A DNA stretch of 19,212 nucleotides, from positions 1-19,212 of the forward strand of contig CAYRDI010000041.1 in NCBI GenBank assembly GCA_964423095.1, read 5' to 3'. Positions 13,267 to 19,212 of the stretch are shown here, one piece after another. The DNA is from Micavibrio_A sp964423095 (GTDB lineage Bacteria > Pseudomonadota > Alphaproteobacteria > Micavibrionales > Micavibrionaceae). Made by a program: the position numbers and the translations under genes. Position 1 is the first letter of the stretch. Every line of letters starts with the position of its first letter. The notes below the pieces were generated by a model, which was given only the letters and a program-made list of their open reading frames with translations, was not told the DNA's origin and did no database searches.

Positions 13267-14670
13267 ATGGAACGTCTAACCGACAAAGCGATTGCCTCCA
13301 TCAAACCCGTCCCGGCCTTTGAATTGCACGGGACGGTGGTGAAGGTGCTCGGCCTGTTGGTGGAAATTGCAGGGTTCGGGAAGGAACTTTCTATCGGTTC
13401 CGTCGTCCATCTGCGCCCCAAACCGGAAAAAGATATTCCGTGCGAAGTGATCGGCTTTCGCGAAAACCGCGCGCTGCTCATGCCGTTCGGTACGTTGGAA
13501 GGGGTGGGGCTGGGTTGCCCCGCCGTGATCCAGCAAAGCGAAGCGGTGGTCTATCCGGATGATCGATGGCTGGGCCGTGTGATCAATGCGCTGGGACAAC
13601 CGATCGATGGCAAGGGGCCGATGATGCAGGGCGCGCATCCGATCCCGCTTAAAAACAAGGCGCCGCCGCCCCACGCGCGGCAACGCGTGGGCGGAAAACT
13701 TGATCTCGGCGTGCGTGCGGTGAATACGTTTTTATCAACGGTGCATGGCCAGCGTATGGGTATTTTTTCTGGCTCCGGCGTCGGAAAATCCGTTCTGCTT
13801 TCGATGATGGCGCGTTATACGGAGGCTGATGTATCGGTCATCGGTCTGGTCGGCGAACGCGGGCGGGAGGTGCAGGAATTTTTGGAGGACGATCTGGGCG
13901 AAGATGGCCTTGCCCGTTCGGTCGTGATCGTGGCGACGGGGGATGAACCCGCCTTGATGCGCCGGCAGGCCGCGTATATGACGCTGGCGGTGGCCGAATA
14001 TTTCAGATCACAGGGCAAGGAAGTTTTGTGTTTGATCGATTCCGTCACGCGTTTTGCGATGGCGCAGCGGGAGATCGGGTTAAGCGCAGGCGAGCCGCCG
14101 ACAAGCAAAGGGTATCCGCCGACAACATTCGGTGAATTGTCCCGGCTGCTGGAACGTGCAGGGCCGGGGGTTCAGGGCGAAGGTTCCATCACCGGCCTTT
14201 TTACGGTGTTGGTCGAAGGGGATGATACGAACGAACCGATTTCCGATGCCGTGCGGGGGATTGTGGACGGGCACATCGTGATGGAGCGGGAGATTGCATC
14301 GCGCGGTCGGTATCCCGCCATCAATGTTTTGAAATCCGTATCGCGCGCCATGCCGCGCTGTCTCACATCCGAACAAAATATCATCATCACCAAGGCCAAA
14401 CAATTGGTGTCGCGGTATGAAGACATGGCCGAACTGATCCGCCTTGGTGCCTATCGAAAGGGTACGGACCGCGAGGTGGACGAAGCCATTGCCCGCTACC
14501 CGGCCATCGAGGATTTTTTGCGCCAGAACAAGGAAGAATCGAACACGATCGATGAATCCTTTGCTGCGCTCGCGCAAATTTTGGGGTTGCCGTATGGTAA
14601 TTCCGCGCCACCGCCGGAAAAACAGGACTTCCAGAAAGGCTTTCCCGTTCCGCCGCGCAGGAAGGTGTGA
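13267..14670 (+). CDS. fliI: Flagellum-specific type III export ATPase FliI
   Basis: FliI is the cytoplasmic hexameric ATPase that helps feed rod, hook and filament subunits into the flagellar export gate. It has 467 residues. Key sites are Walker A SGSGVGKS (168-175), the catalytic glutamate in GLVGERGREV (Glu197), Walker B VLCLIDSVTRFA (Asp258), and EPPTSKGYPPTTFGELSRLLERAG, which is specific to FliI and type III secretion ATPases. The beta-barrel N-terminal domain (about 15-95) is intact. The C-terminus continues past the normal end into a short Pro-rich tail (NSAPPPEKQDFQKGFPVPPRRKV, split as NSAPPPEKQ and VPPRRKV). It starts 37 bases after the prepilin-like gene and is followed six bases later by fliJ, making a two-gene flagellar unit. 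Confidence 0.96.
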   Translation: MERLTDKAIASIKPVPAFELHGTVVKVLGLLVEIAGFGKELSIGSVVHLRPKPEKDIPCEVIGFRENRALLMPFGTLEGVGLGCPAVIQQSEAVVYPDDRWLGRVINALGQPIDGKGPMMQGAHPIPLKNKAPPPHARQRVGGKLDLGVRAVNTFLSTVHGQRMGIFSGSGVGKSVLLSMMARYTEADVSVIGLVGERGREVQEFLEDDLGEDGLARSVVIVATGDEPALMRRQAAYMTLAVAEYFRSQGKEVLCLIDSVTRFAMAQREIGLSAGEPPTSKGYPPTTFGELSRLLERAGPGVQGEGSITGLFTVLVEGDDTNEPISDAVRGIVDGHIVMEREIASRGRYPAINVLKSVSRAMPRCLTSEQNIIITKAKQLVSRYEDMAELIRLGAYRKGTDREVDEAIARYPAIEDFLRQNKEESNTIDESFAALAQILGLPYGNSAPPPEKQDFQKGFPVPPRRKV

Positions 14671-14676
14671 TAGGTC

Positions 14677-15105
14677 ATGGCGAATTTAAAATCGCTCATC
14701 AAGCTGCGCCGTCACAATGTCGATGAAAAACAAAAGGCATTGGCGCAGCTTTATCGGGATATCGAAACCATCGAAAATTCAAAAAATACGTTGATCGAAC
14801 GACTTCGGTCCGAACGCGATGTGCTGGACAAATCCGGTACGCTGGAAATGTATGCCTATTTCGGACGGTTTTCGCAAAACATCCAACGGATGTTGGAACG
14901 GCTCAACCTCGAAAAACAAAAACTGGAAACGCGCATTGCGATTGCACAGGATGACATTCGTGAAGCATTCGCCAATATGAAGCGCGTCGAAATCGTTCAA
15001 CGCGAACGCGAAAAGGCGGATCAGAAAAAGCAGGATGCCAAAGAGGTACGCGAAATGGACGAGATTGGCATCGAAAATTTCCGGCGGCAGGAAGAAGAAG
15101 TATGA
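14677..15105 (+). CDS. fliJ: Flagellar export protein FliJ
   Basis: FliJ is a long antiparallel coiled coil that sits in the centre of the FliI hexamer, like the gamma stalk of F-ATPase, and links it to FlhA. The 142 residues are almost all helical and highly charged, with Gln/Glu/Lys/Arg heptads (KSLIKLRRHNVDEKQKALAQL, 4-24; LERLNLEKQKLETRIAIAQDD; REREKADQKKQDAKEVREMDE). The Tyr-Phe segment (EMYAYFGRF) marks the turn between the helices. It starts at ATG 14677, six bases after the fliI stop, with its ribosome-binding site (AGGAAGG) inside the fliI 3' end. The identification rests on position, length and coiled-coil pattern, as FliJ sequences diverge greatly. It ends six bases before the convergent 91-residue gene. 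Confidence 0.9.
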   Translation: MANLKSLIKLRRHNVDEKQKALAQLYRDIETIENSKNTLIERLRSERDVLDKSGTLEMYAYFGRFSQNIQRMLERLNLEKQKLETRIAIAQDDIREAFANMKRVEIVQREREKADQKKQDAKEVREMDEIGIENFRRQEEEV

Positions 15106-15111
15106 CCGGTT

Positions 15112-15387
15112 TTAATGATGGTCGAGGCGGGGCGGTTTTGTGTGACCGGTCCAGTTTCTAATCGTGCTCAAGGCCCCGCGTGTCAGGCTGCGTGCGGTTA
15201 CAAAAGCAAAGGCAAGGGCCACGGGAACGGCCAGGCCCGGGGCAACGGAAGTGGCACCAAGCGCGGTGCTGAGGGCTCCCCCGGCGGCCGAGAAGGCAAA
15301 AGCATCCATGACATAGGACCCCGTTTTGGCAGGCGGCACCGTTTCAGGCAAAACAGCGGATTTGAATGCTTTAAAAATTGTGCTCAT
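15112..15387 (-). CDS. Small hypothetical membrane protein, 91 residues
   Basis: I do not recognise this protein. A polar N-terminal segment (MSTIFKAFKSAVLPETVPPAKTG) is followed by a Gly/Ala-rich hydrophobic stretch (about 26-46) and a second one (about 48-66: APGLAVPVALAFAFVTARS), with a short basic tail. The likely form is a helical hairpin in the inner membrane. The ATG at 15387 has a weak ribosome-binding site, but a good sigma70-like promoter lies upstream, which supports a real gene. It is convergent with fliJ, with only six bases between the stops, and lies 62 bases downstream of the FliK-like gene. Nothing in the sequence indicates a flagellar role beyond position. Confidence 0.55.
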   Translation of the reverse strand: MSTIFKAFKSAVLPETVPPAKTGSYVMDAFAFSAAGGALSTALGATSVAPGLAVPVALAFAFVTARSLTRGALSTIRNWTGHTKPPRLDHH

Positions 15388-15418
15388 CTTTATCGTCTAT
15401 TTGTTTGTAATGGAACGA

Positions 15419-15453
15419 TATCATATGATAATAGTTATGTCAATTTAAGTCAA
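15419..15453 (-). promoter_or_regulatory. Sigma70-like promoter with overlapping 12-bp palindrome
   Basis: On the minus strand TTGACT (15453-15448, five of six matches to TTGACA) is spaced 17 bases from TATCAT (15430-15425, five of six matches to TATAAT). The -10 box is part of a perfect palindrome, TATCATATGATA (15419-15430), which could be an operator or the result of AT-richness. The start codon of the 91-residue gene (15387) lies about 30 bases past the expected start of transcription. The -35 touches the 3' end of the FliK-like gene. Confidence 0.55.
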
Positions 15454-17363
15454 ATGGACCGCGACATTTCGCGGGTTTCTTCGTAAACATGCACACATCC
15501 TTTTAAATCCCCCTGGAATCCCAACTCGCCGTAAATCGCCGACCCATCCAGTGCATCGGCATAGGCGCGTTTCATGGCTTCCTGCATGGAATAGCTTATT
15601 GGCATTTCGGTGCGGACGATCAGATTGAGCCGTGAGCCACGCAACAATCCATCGAGCTGTACATTGCCCATACGGGTGAGGGAGAGATCGAGCAGGAACC
15701 GCGTGCCCAGTTCCGGATTGTTGTTCTGATCTTCATCGGGTTCGCGCCGGACATGGAACATGACCTTGGAAATTTCGTTCTGCCACAAGATCGGCACCGG
15801 AAAACTTTTCCATTCCGTCGCGGGCGTATCGGCATTACGGGTGAGCGGCGCAGTTTCCGAAGACAGGCGCGAAACGACATCGGCCTTGCCGATCTTTTGC
15901 ACCATATCCAGTTTTTTCTGGCCCAGCCATTCTTCGAGATTGCCGGATTTGATTGCGGCGGCAAACAAAATCAAGGACGCGCCGAAATTTTGCGGGTTGG
16001 CTGGGGATGGAATTGTGCGGGCCAGTATCTGCGCGGCTTGCGGTGTCGCCTGATAAAACGCCTGAAACAGATCATCCATCGCGGGCCAGAGGGAGGCCGG
16101 TTGCATCAATGGCAACAATGCGCGCCAGGCGGGCGGCAGTGCGGCGATGTTTGAAGGTGTCGGTGCGGAAGTGGGCGCAGCAACAGTTATGGCGGTATTG
16201 TTTTGTATCTGTGACGTTGACGGCACCGTCAGACCCGGCCCCGGTTGCGCCATGCCAAGTTGTGGTTGCAGGGTAATTTGCGTGCCAATGGGCACGGTGG
16301 CGGGCGGTGTTTGCAAAACAAAATTTTGTGTGGTCACGCCATCCAGTGAAACAGGGATAGGCAGAATGGGCTGTCCTTGCGATGTCAATGTATTGACGGT
16401 GATCGTCAGCGCCGGTGTTGTCGCAACGGGTGTTGCCGGCGCGGGTTCGGATGGTGCGGTCAAAACCTGTCCCGATGGAAGGGTGATGGTGGTTATCTTT
16501 GCCTGCAAAGTCACAGGCGGTATTTGTGCTGGCAGGATCGCCGTTTGCGCGGGCGGCGCGGAAACATTCGCCGGCGGGCGGAAGGATTGCGCGCCGAAAA
16601 TGGTTGCATTTCCCAACACGGATTTCACGGTTTGCAAGAGGTTGCCCAGCAAGCCATCCGGTGTTGAAGGGGCGGATGTTTGTGCGGGGGGTGTTATCGC
16701 GGTTGCGGCGGGTCTTGCCTGCGGCACAGGTGGGAATGTTTGCGGCGATTCTTCGGACAAGGGTGTCAGTGTAACAACCGTTCCGGCGGTTAGCGGCGGC
16801 AGGACCGGTTTGGCAACGGTCGGCGTTGTAGGGGATGGTGCGATTTGACCGTCATCGATAGCGACGGGCGGAAGGGGGGTTGATGGTTTCGTTGTGCCAA
16901 CCGTATCCGGCAAGGATGCGGGTGTTTGCGTTTGCGGGGCGGGTGCCGGTCGCGTTTGCGTTTGTTGATTGTTTGCGCGGGGCGTTTCCACGGGCTTGGT
17001 CACTGGCGTTTGCGGCACGGGTGTTTCGGGCGTATCCGCGGGGGGCGCGGTATTTGTGTTGGGTTGCGCGGGCGCGGGCCTCACCGTCACATTGCGCGGC
17101 GGTGAACCTGCGGGAATATCCACCTCTACCTTCGTGCCGGGCGGCAATTGTTTGCCGCGAATATTGATGTCGATATCCCCCTTTGCCGTGGCGATGCGGG
17201 TGGAACCATCTTTGTTTTGTTGAACCACTTCGCCTTCGATACGAATGCCGCGCGCGTTGTCCTTCAACCCGTCGGGCAGGGAAACAATTTTTACCACTTG
17301 CCCGTTCTGCGGGTTGGGTGGTGTTGCACCGGGCGGAGCGGGGGGGATGGGAGTGCTCGTCAT
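15450..17363 (-). CDS. Pro/Thr/Ala-rich protein with FliK-like C-terminal domain
   Basis: The 637-residue protein is in the flhF-flhG unit. Its N-terminal beta-rich segment (about 22-95) has GIRIEGEVVQQNKDGSTRIATA and LPPGTKVEVDIPAGSPP. A disordered Pro/Thr/Ala/Gln-rich region (about 96-405) follows, then a helical part (about 407-503). The C-terminal domain (about 517-637) has a pattern like the FliK/Flg_hook family: GTRFLLDLSLTRMGNVQLDGLL and SRLNLIVRTEMPI, then a helix. FliK is the secreted ruler that sets hook length and switches export specificity. The domain order (disordered ruler-like stretch plus conserved C-terminus) fits, but I infer it from pattern and context only. The start at ATG 17363 has GAAGGC upstream. 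The disordered part explains the long false frames on the other strand. Confidence 0.6.
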   Translation of the reverse strand: MTSTPIPPAPPGATPPNPQNGQVVKIVSLPDGLKDNARGIRIEGEVVQQNKDGSTRIATAKGDIDINIRGKQLPPGTKVEVDIPAGSPPRNVTVRPAPAQPNTNTAPPADTPETPVPQTPVTKPVETPRANNQQTQTRPAPAPQTQTPASLPDTVGTTKPSTPLPPVAIDDGQIAPSPTTPTVAKPVLPPLTAGTVVTLTPLSEESPQTFPPVPQARPAATAITPPAQTSAPSTPDGLLGNLLQTVKSVLGNATIFGAQSFRPPANVSAPPAQTAILPAQIPPVTLQAKITTITLPSGQVLTAPSEPAPATPVATTPALTITVNTLTSQGQPILPIPVSLDGVTTQNFVLQTPPATVPIGTQITLQPQLGMAQPGPGLTVPSTSQIQNNTAITVAAPTSAPTPSNIAALPPAWRALLPLMQPASLWPAMDDLFQAFYQATPQAAQILARTIPSPANPQNFGASLILFAAAIKSGNLEEWLGQKKLDMVQKIGKADVVSRLSSETAPLTRNADTPATEWKSFPVPILWQNEISKVMFHVRREPDEDQNNNPELGTRFLLDLSLTRMGNVQLDGLLRGSRLNLIVRTEMPISYSMQEAMKRAYADALDGSAIYGELGFQGDLKGCVHVYEETREMSRSI

Positions 17364-17417
17364 GCCTTCAGTCTAACACGAAAACACGGCGTTTGAGAGC
17401 CAAGGATAACGTGATTA

Positions 17418-18257
17418 TTAAAGTGCCGCGGTCTTGCGCCCTTCGGCGGCGATTTCGCGCATCACGAAATCGGCAACTTTTTGCACGTCTTCGGCGGCAT
17501 CGGCGTTGGGGGAGCGGATCAGGATCGGCGTTTGATGGCGGATCGTATCTTTTACCCGTGAATCCAACCGCACCATCCCGGCCATCGGCGGCGTCAGGCG
17601 CAGGAAGTTTTCACAGGCCTTTAGCAGCGTCTTATAAGTCCGTTCGCCTTCGAGCGAGCTGGACGCCTGATTAACGACGATTCCGATATTTTTGGAAATG
17701 CCCGCGGCACTCCCCAGTTTGATAAACGCATACGCATCGGTCAGCGCGGTGGGTTCATCCGTGGTAACGAGCAGCGTTTTTGTGGCGGTTGCGGAAAACA
17801 TCCGCACCGTGCGGTCAACGCCCGCGCCGAGATCGAGGATCACGTAATCATAATTGTTGGAGACTTCGAGCAGTTGGTCACGCAGCATGACAAGCCGTTG
17901 CGAGGGCAGGGCGGAGAGCGAAGCCTGACCCGACCGTCCGGCAACAATATCGAACCCGCCTTCTTCATACCGCTGGGCAACCTTATCGAGGCCGAGGCGG
18001 CCGCGGATCACATCGTTCAAATCGCGTTTGGGCATCAGACCGAGCTGGACATCCACGTTGGCCAGACCCAGATCGCCGTCGAACAACAGGACTTTTTTGC
18101 CGGCCTTGGCAAGTGCGTGGGAAAGCGTTATCGAAAACCACGTCTTGCCGACGCCGCCCTTGCCGGAGGCCACGGCGATGATGTTTTTCCCGCGCCGGAA
18201 CATCGGGGCGGCGGGTTGGTTTTCGGTCGTTTTTTCCAGCGTCGTCATATCAGACAT
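17418..18257 (-). CDS. flhG: Flagellar number/placement ATPase FlhG (MinD-like, FleN)
   Basis: FlhG is a MinD/ParA-family ATPase that, with FlhF, limits the number and site of flagella at the pole. It has 279 residues. The deviant Walker A GKGGVGKT (31-38, with the signature Lys32), the DGDLGLANVDVQLGL switch I region (59-73) and the switch II DLGAG (141-145) are all present. GKGGVGKTWFSITLSHALAKAG and FDIVAGRSG are typical of FlhG rather than septum-site MinD. The N-terminal tail (about 20 residues) may carry the DQAxxLR-like FlhF activation helix, though that motif is not obvious. The C-terminal amphipathic membrane-binding helix is plausible near 262-275. The ATG at 18257 is five bases from the flhF stop, so the two are translated together. 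Confidence 0.88.
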   Translation of the reverse strand: MSDMTTLEKTTENQPAAPMFRRGKNIIAVASGKGGVGKTWFSITLSHALAKAGKKVLLFDGDLGLANVDVQLGLMPKRDLNDVIRGRLGLDKVAQRYEEGGFDIVAGRSGQASLSALPSQRLVMLRDQLLEVSNNYDYVILDLGAGVDRTVRMFSATATKTLLVTTDEPTALTDAYAFIKLGSAAGISKNIGIVVNQASSSLEGERTYKTLLKACENFLRLTPPMAGMVRLDSRVKDTIRHQTPILIRSPNADAAEDVQKVADFVMREIAAEGRKTAAL

Positions 18258-18262
18258 GGAGT

Positions 18263-19212
18263 CTACCCTGCTTTTCTGGCGTTGGCGAGAGCCGCATCAT
18301 CCTTCGCGCGCGGCATCAACAGTTGCGTAAGGCGTTTGGCCGACATGGGCGCAAGCCCGTCGGCGACTTTTGCCGTATTCGATACTTCTGCAAATCCCAG
18401 GCCACCGTGATAGGCGGCGGAGAGGAGCGAGCCCAGGCGTCGGGCCACATCCGTGCGGGTGGCGATCATGGATGTTGCGCCGATGGTGGAAAAGACGCGG
18501 GCGATTTCGCCGGCCTCGTCCGAATCACTACCCGCGGGAAGGACGAGAACGGGGTCCGCTTCCGCCGCATGGATCAGCCGTGCCAGCAATTTCACCGATT
18601 CCGGGTCAAACGGGTTCACGCCCGCCGTGTCGATAATCACCTGATCCAATTGACCCATTGTTGCAAGAACGGATTTTAATTCTGTGGGATCATTGGCTTT
18701 TTTCAAATCAATTTTCATGAGGCGCGTGAAGGCCGCAAGCTGTTCCACCCCGCCCGCGCGCACCGTATCTGTGGTCACGACGCCGAGCTTGAGGCCTGCC
18801 AGCGCACCCCGTGCGGCAATTTTGGCGGCCGCCAGTGTTTTGCCCGCCCCGGGCGCACCCACGAGCATTAAAGGTTTATCGTAAGTTTTTTGCGGAAGCG
18901 GTTTGAATTCAAACAGATTTTGGAGGGCGGCGAATAGCGCGTTCCGGCTTTCCGTGAGGCCCATGACATTGACGGCGGCGACGACGGCATCCAGCACCTC
19001 ATCCGGCACGGCGTGGCGGAGCATGGTTTCGGTGACTTCCTCCACCACGGTCGCTTCGTCATCGTCATCGGCATATTGCCAGCCAAGCATCGCTGCGGCC
19101 TCGTCATCGTCCCGCCCGGCCAGCGGCATGGTGCGTTCGGTGTCTTCGTCGATGGCGGCGGTCACGCGCACGGTTTTCCCGCCATTTTCTTCCCGCGTGG
19201 ACACAATAATTG
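18263..19212 (-). CDS. flhF: Flagellar biosynthesis SRP-type GTPase FlhF (5' end outside window)
   Basis: FlhF is a signal-recognition-particle-type GTPase that marks the pole where the flagellum is built. The frame is open to the right edge: the residues before the GTG at 19204 read AIIV, which continues as the FlhF hallmark (DAIIVSTREENGG), so that GTG is not the true start. An acidic low-complexity linker follows (DDDEAAAM...YADDDDEATVVEE). Then come the N domain and the G domain: G1 GAPGAGKT, TTDTVRAGGVEQLAAF, G3 IIDTAGVNPFDPE, and ATRTDVARRLG in the G4 position (usually TKLD or TRLD). The C-terminal GLAPMSAKRLTQLLMPRA is typical. It precedes flhG by five bases. The missing start is probably just beyond position 19212. 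Confidence 0.9.
   Translation of the reverse strand, partial: IIVSTREENGGKTVRVTAAIDEDTERTMPLAGRDDDEAAAMLGWQYADDDDEATVVEEVTETMLRHAVPDEVLDAVVAAVNVMGLTESRNALFAALQNLFEFKPLPQKTYDKPLMLVGAPGAGKTLAAAKIAARGALAGLKLGVVTTDTVRAGGVEQLAAFTRLMKIDLKKANDPTELKSVLATMGQLDQVIIDTAGVNPFDPESVKLLARLIHAAEADPVLVLPAGSDSDEAGEIARVFSTIGATSMIATRTDVARRLGSLLSAAYHGGLGFAEVSNTAKVADGLAPMSAKRLTQLLMPRAKDDAALANARKAG

Noticed and set aside
12732..13481. 249-codon minus-strand frame across the gap and the fliI start
   Set aside because: It runs through Ns and is antisense to the prepilin-like gene and FliI; no coding signal.
16147..16848. Long plus-strand open frame opposite the FliK-like gene
   Set aside because: It mirrors the Pro/Thr/Ala-rich region; its Gly/Val/Cys-rich low-complexity product, weak start and full overlap mark it as a shadow frame.
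1..19212. tRNA, rRNA, CRISPR array, insertion sequence or prophage genes
   Set aside because: None seen by reading: no cloverleaf, no regularly spaced direct repeats, no transposase or phage structural gene.

Overview
The window looks like chromosomal DNA from a flagellated alphaproteobacterium. The clearest signs are a full-length CtrA response regulator (Asp51, OmpR-type DNA-binding domain), a CcrM-type GANTC site in the ctrA upstream region, membrane-type (class 2) PyrD, Kdo-pathway KdsB (hence a Gram-negative outer membrane), FlhF/FlhG polar-flagellum placement proteins, and a decayed alphaproteobacterial-type dispersed palindrome. I cannot fix the genus from sequence alone. No rRNA, tRNA, CRISPR array, insertion sequence or prophage is visible. 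Coding density is high, and no stretch over 300 bases lacks a gene.

Left part (1-10,000): mostly minus strand. It holds envelope, transport and housekeeping genes. Read in the minus direction, pgsA, pyrD, yejA and kdsB form one compact unit, with pyrD/yejA and yejA/kdsB each overlapping by ATGA. An aldo/keto reductase of the DkgB type lies on the plus strand, tail-to-tail with kdsB. Beyond it are a small 68-residue gene, a histidine-phosphatase-fold protein whose start codon is buried in a long hairpin, a palindromic repeat, yejB, three small unrecognised genes and yejE. The Yej oligopeptide/microcin importer is therefore split: yejA, yejB and yejE are in separate places and the ATPase gene yejF is not in the window.

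Middle (10,000-13,250): accessory in character. It has an orphan two-helix membrane protein (plus strand), an AT-rich putative phage abortive-infection gene of the putAbiC type, ctrA with its own strong terminator, and a TTAA-rich divergent control region. On the other side of that region is a prepilin-like surface protein ending in a DUF1566/Lcl-type domain. This gene contains the only assembly gap (10 Ns).

Right part (13,250-19,212): flagellar. On the plus strand are fliI and fliJ (export ATPase and its stalk/chaperone). On the minus strand, converging on them, are flhF (5' end outside the window), flhG, a 637-residue Pro/Thr/Ala-rich protein with a FliK-like C-terminus, and a 91-residue membrane protein with its own sigma70-like promoter. 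CtrA beside flagellar export genes fits the known role of CtrA in alphaproteobacterial flagellar control.

The most notable items are the putAbiC-like gene immediately behind the ctrA terminator, the prepilin-DUF1566 gene with the gap, the hairpin over the phosphatase start codon, the loss of that phosphatase's usual second histidine, the dispersed Yej genes with their three-gene insert, and the FliK-like protein inside the flhF-flhG unit. I did not find convincing evidence for a wholly new multi-gene system.
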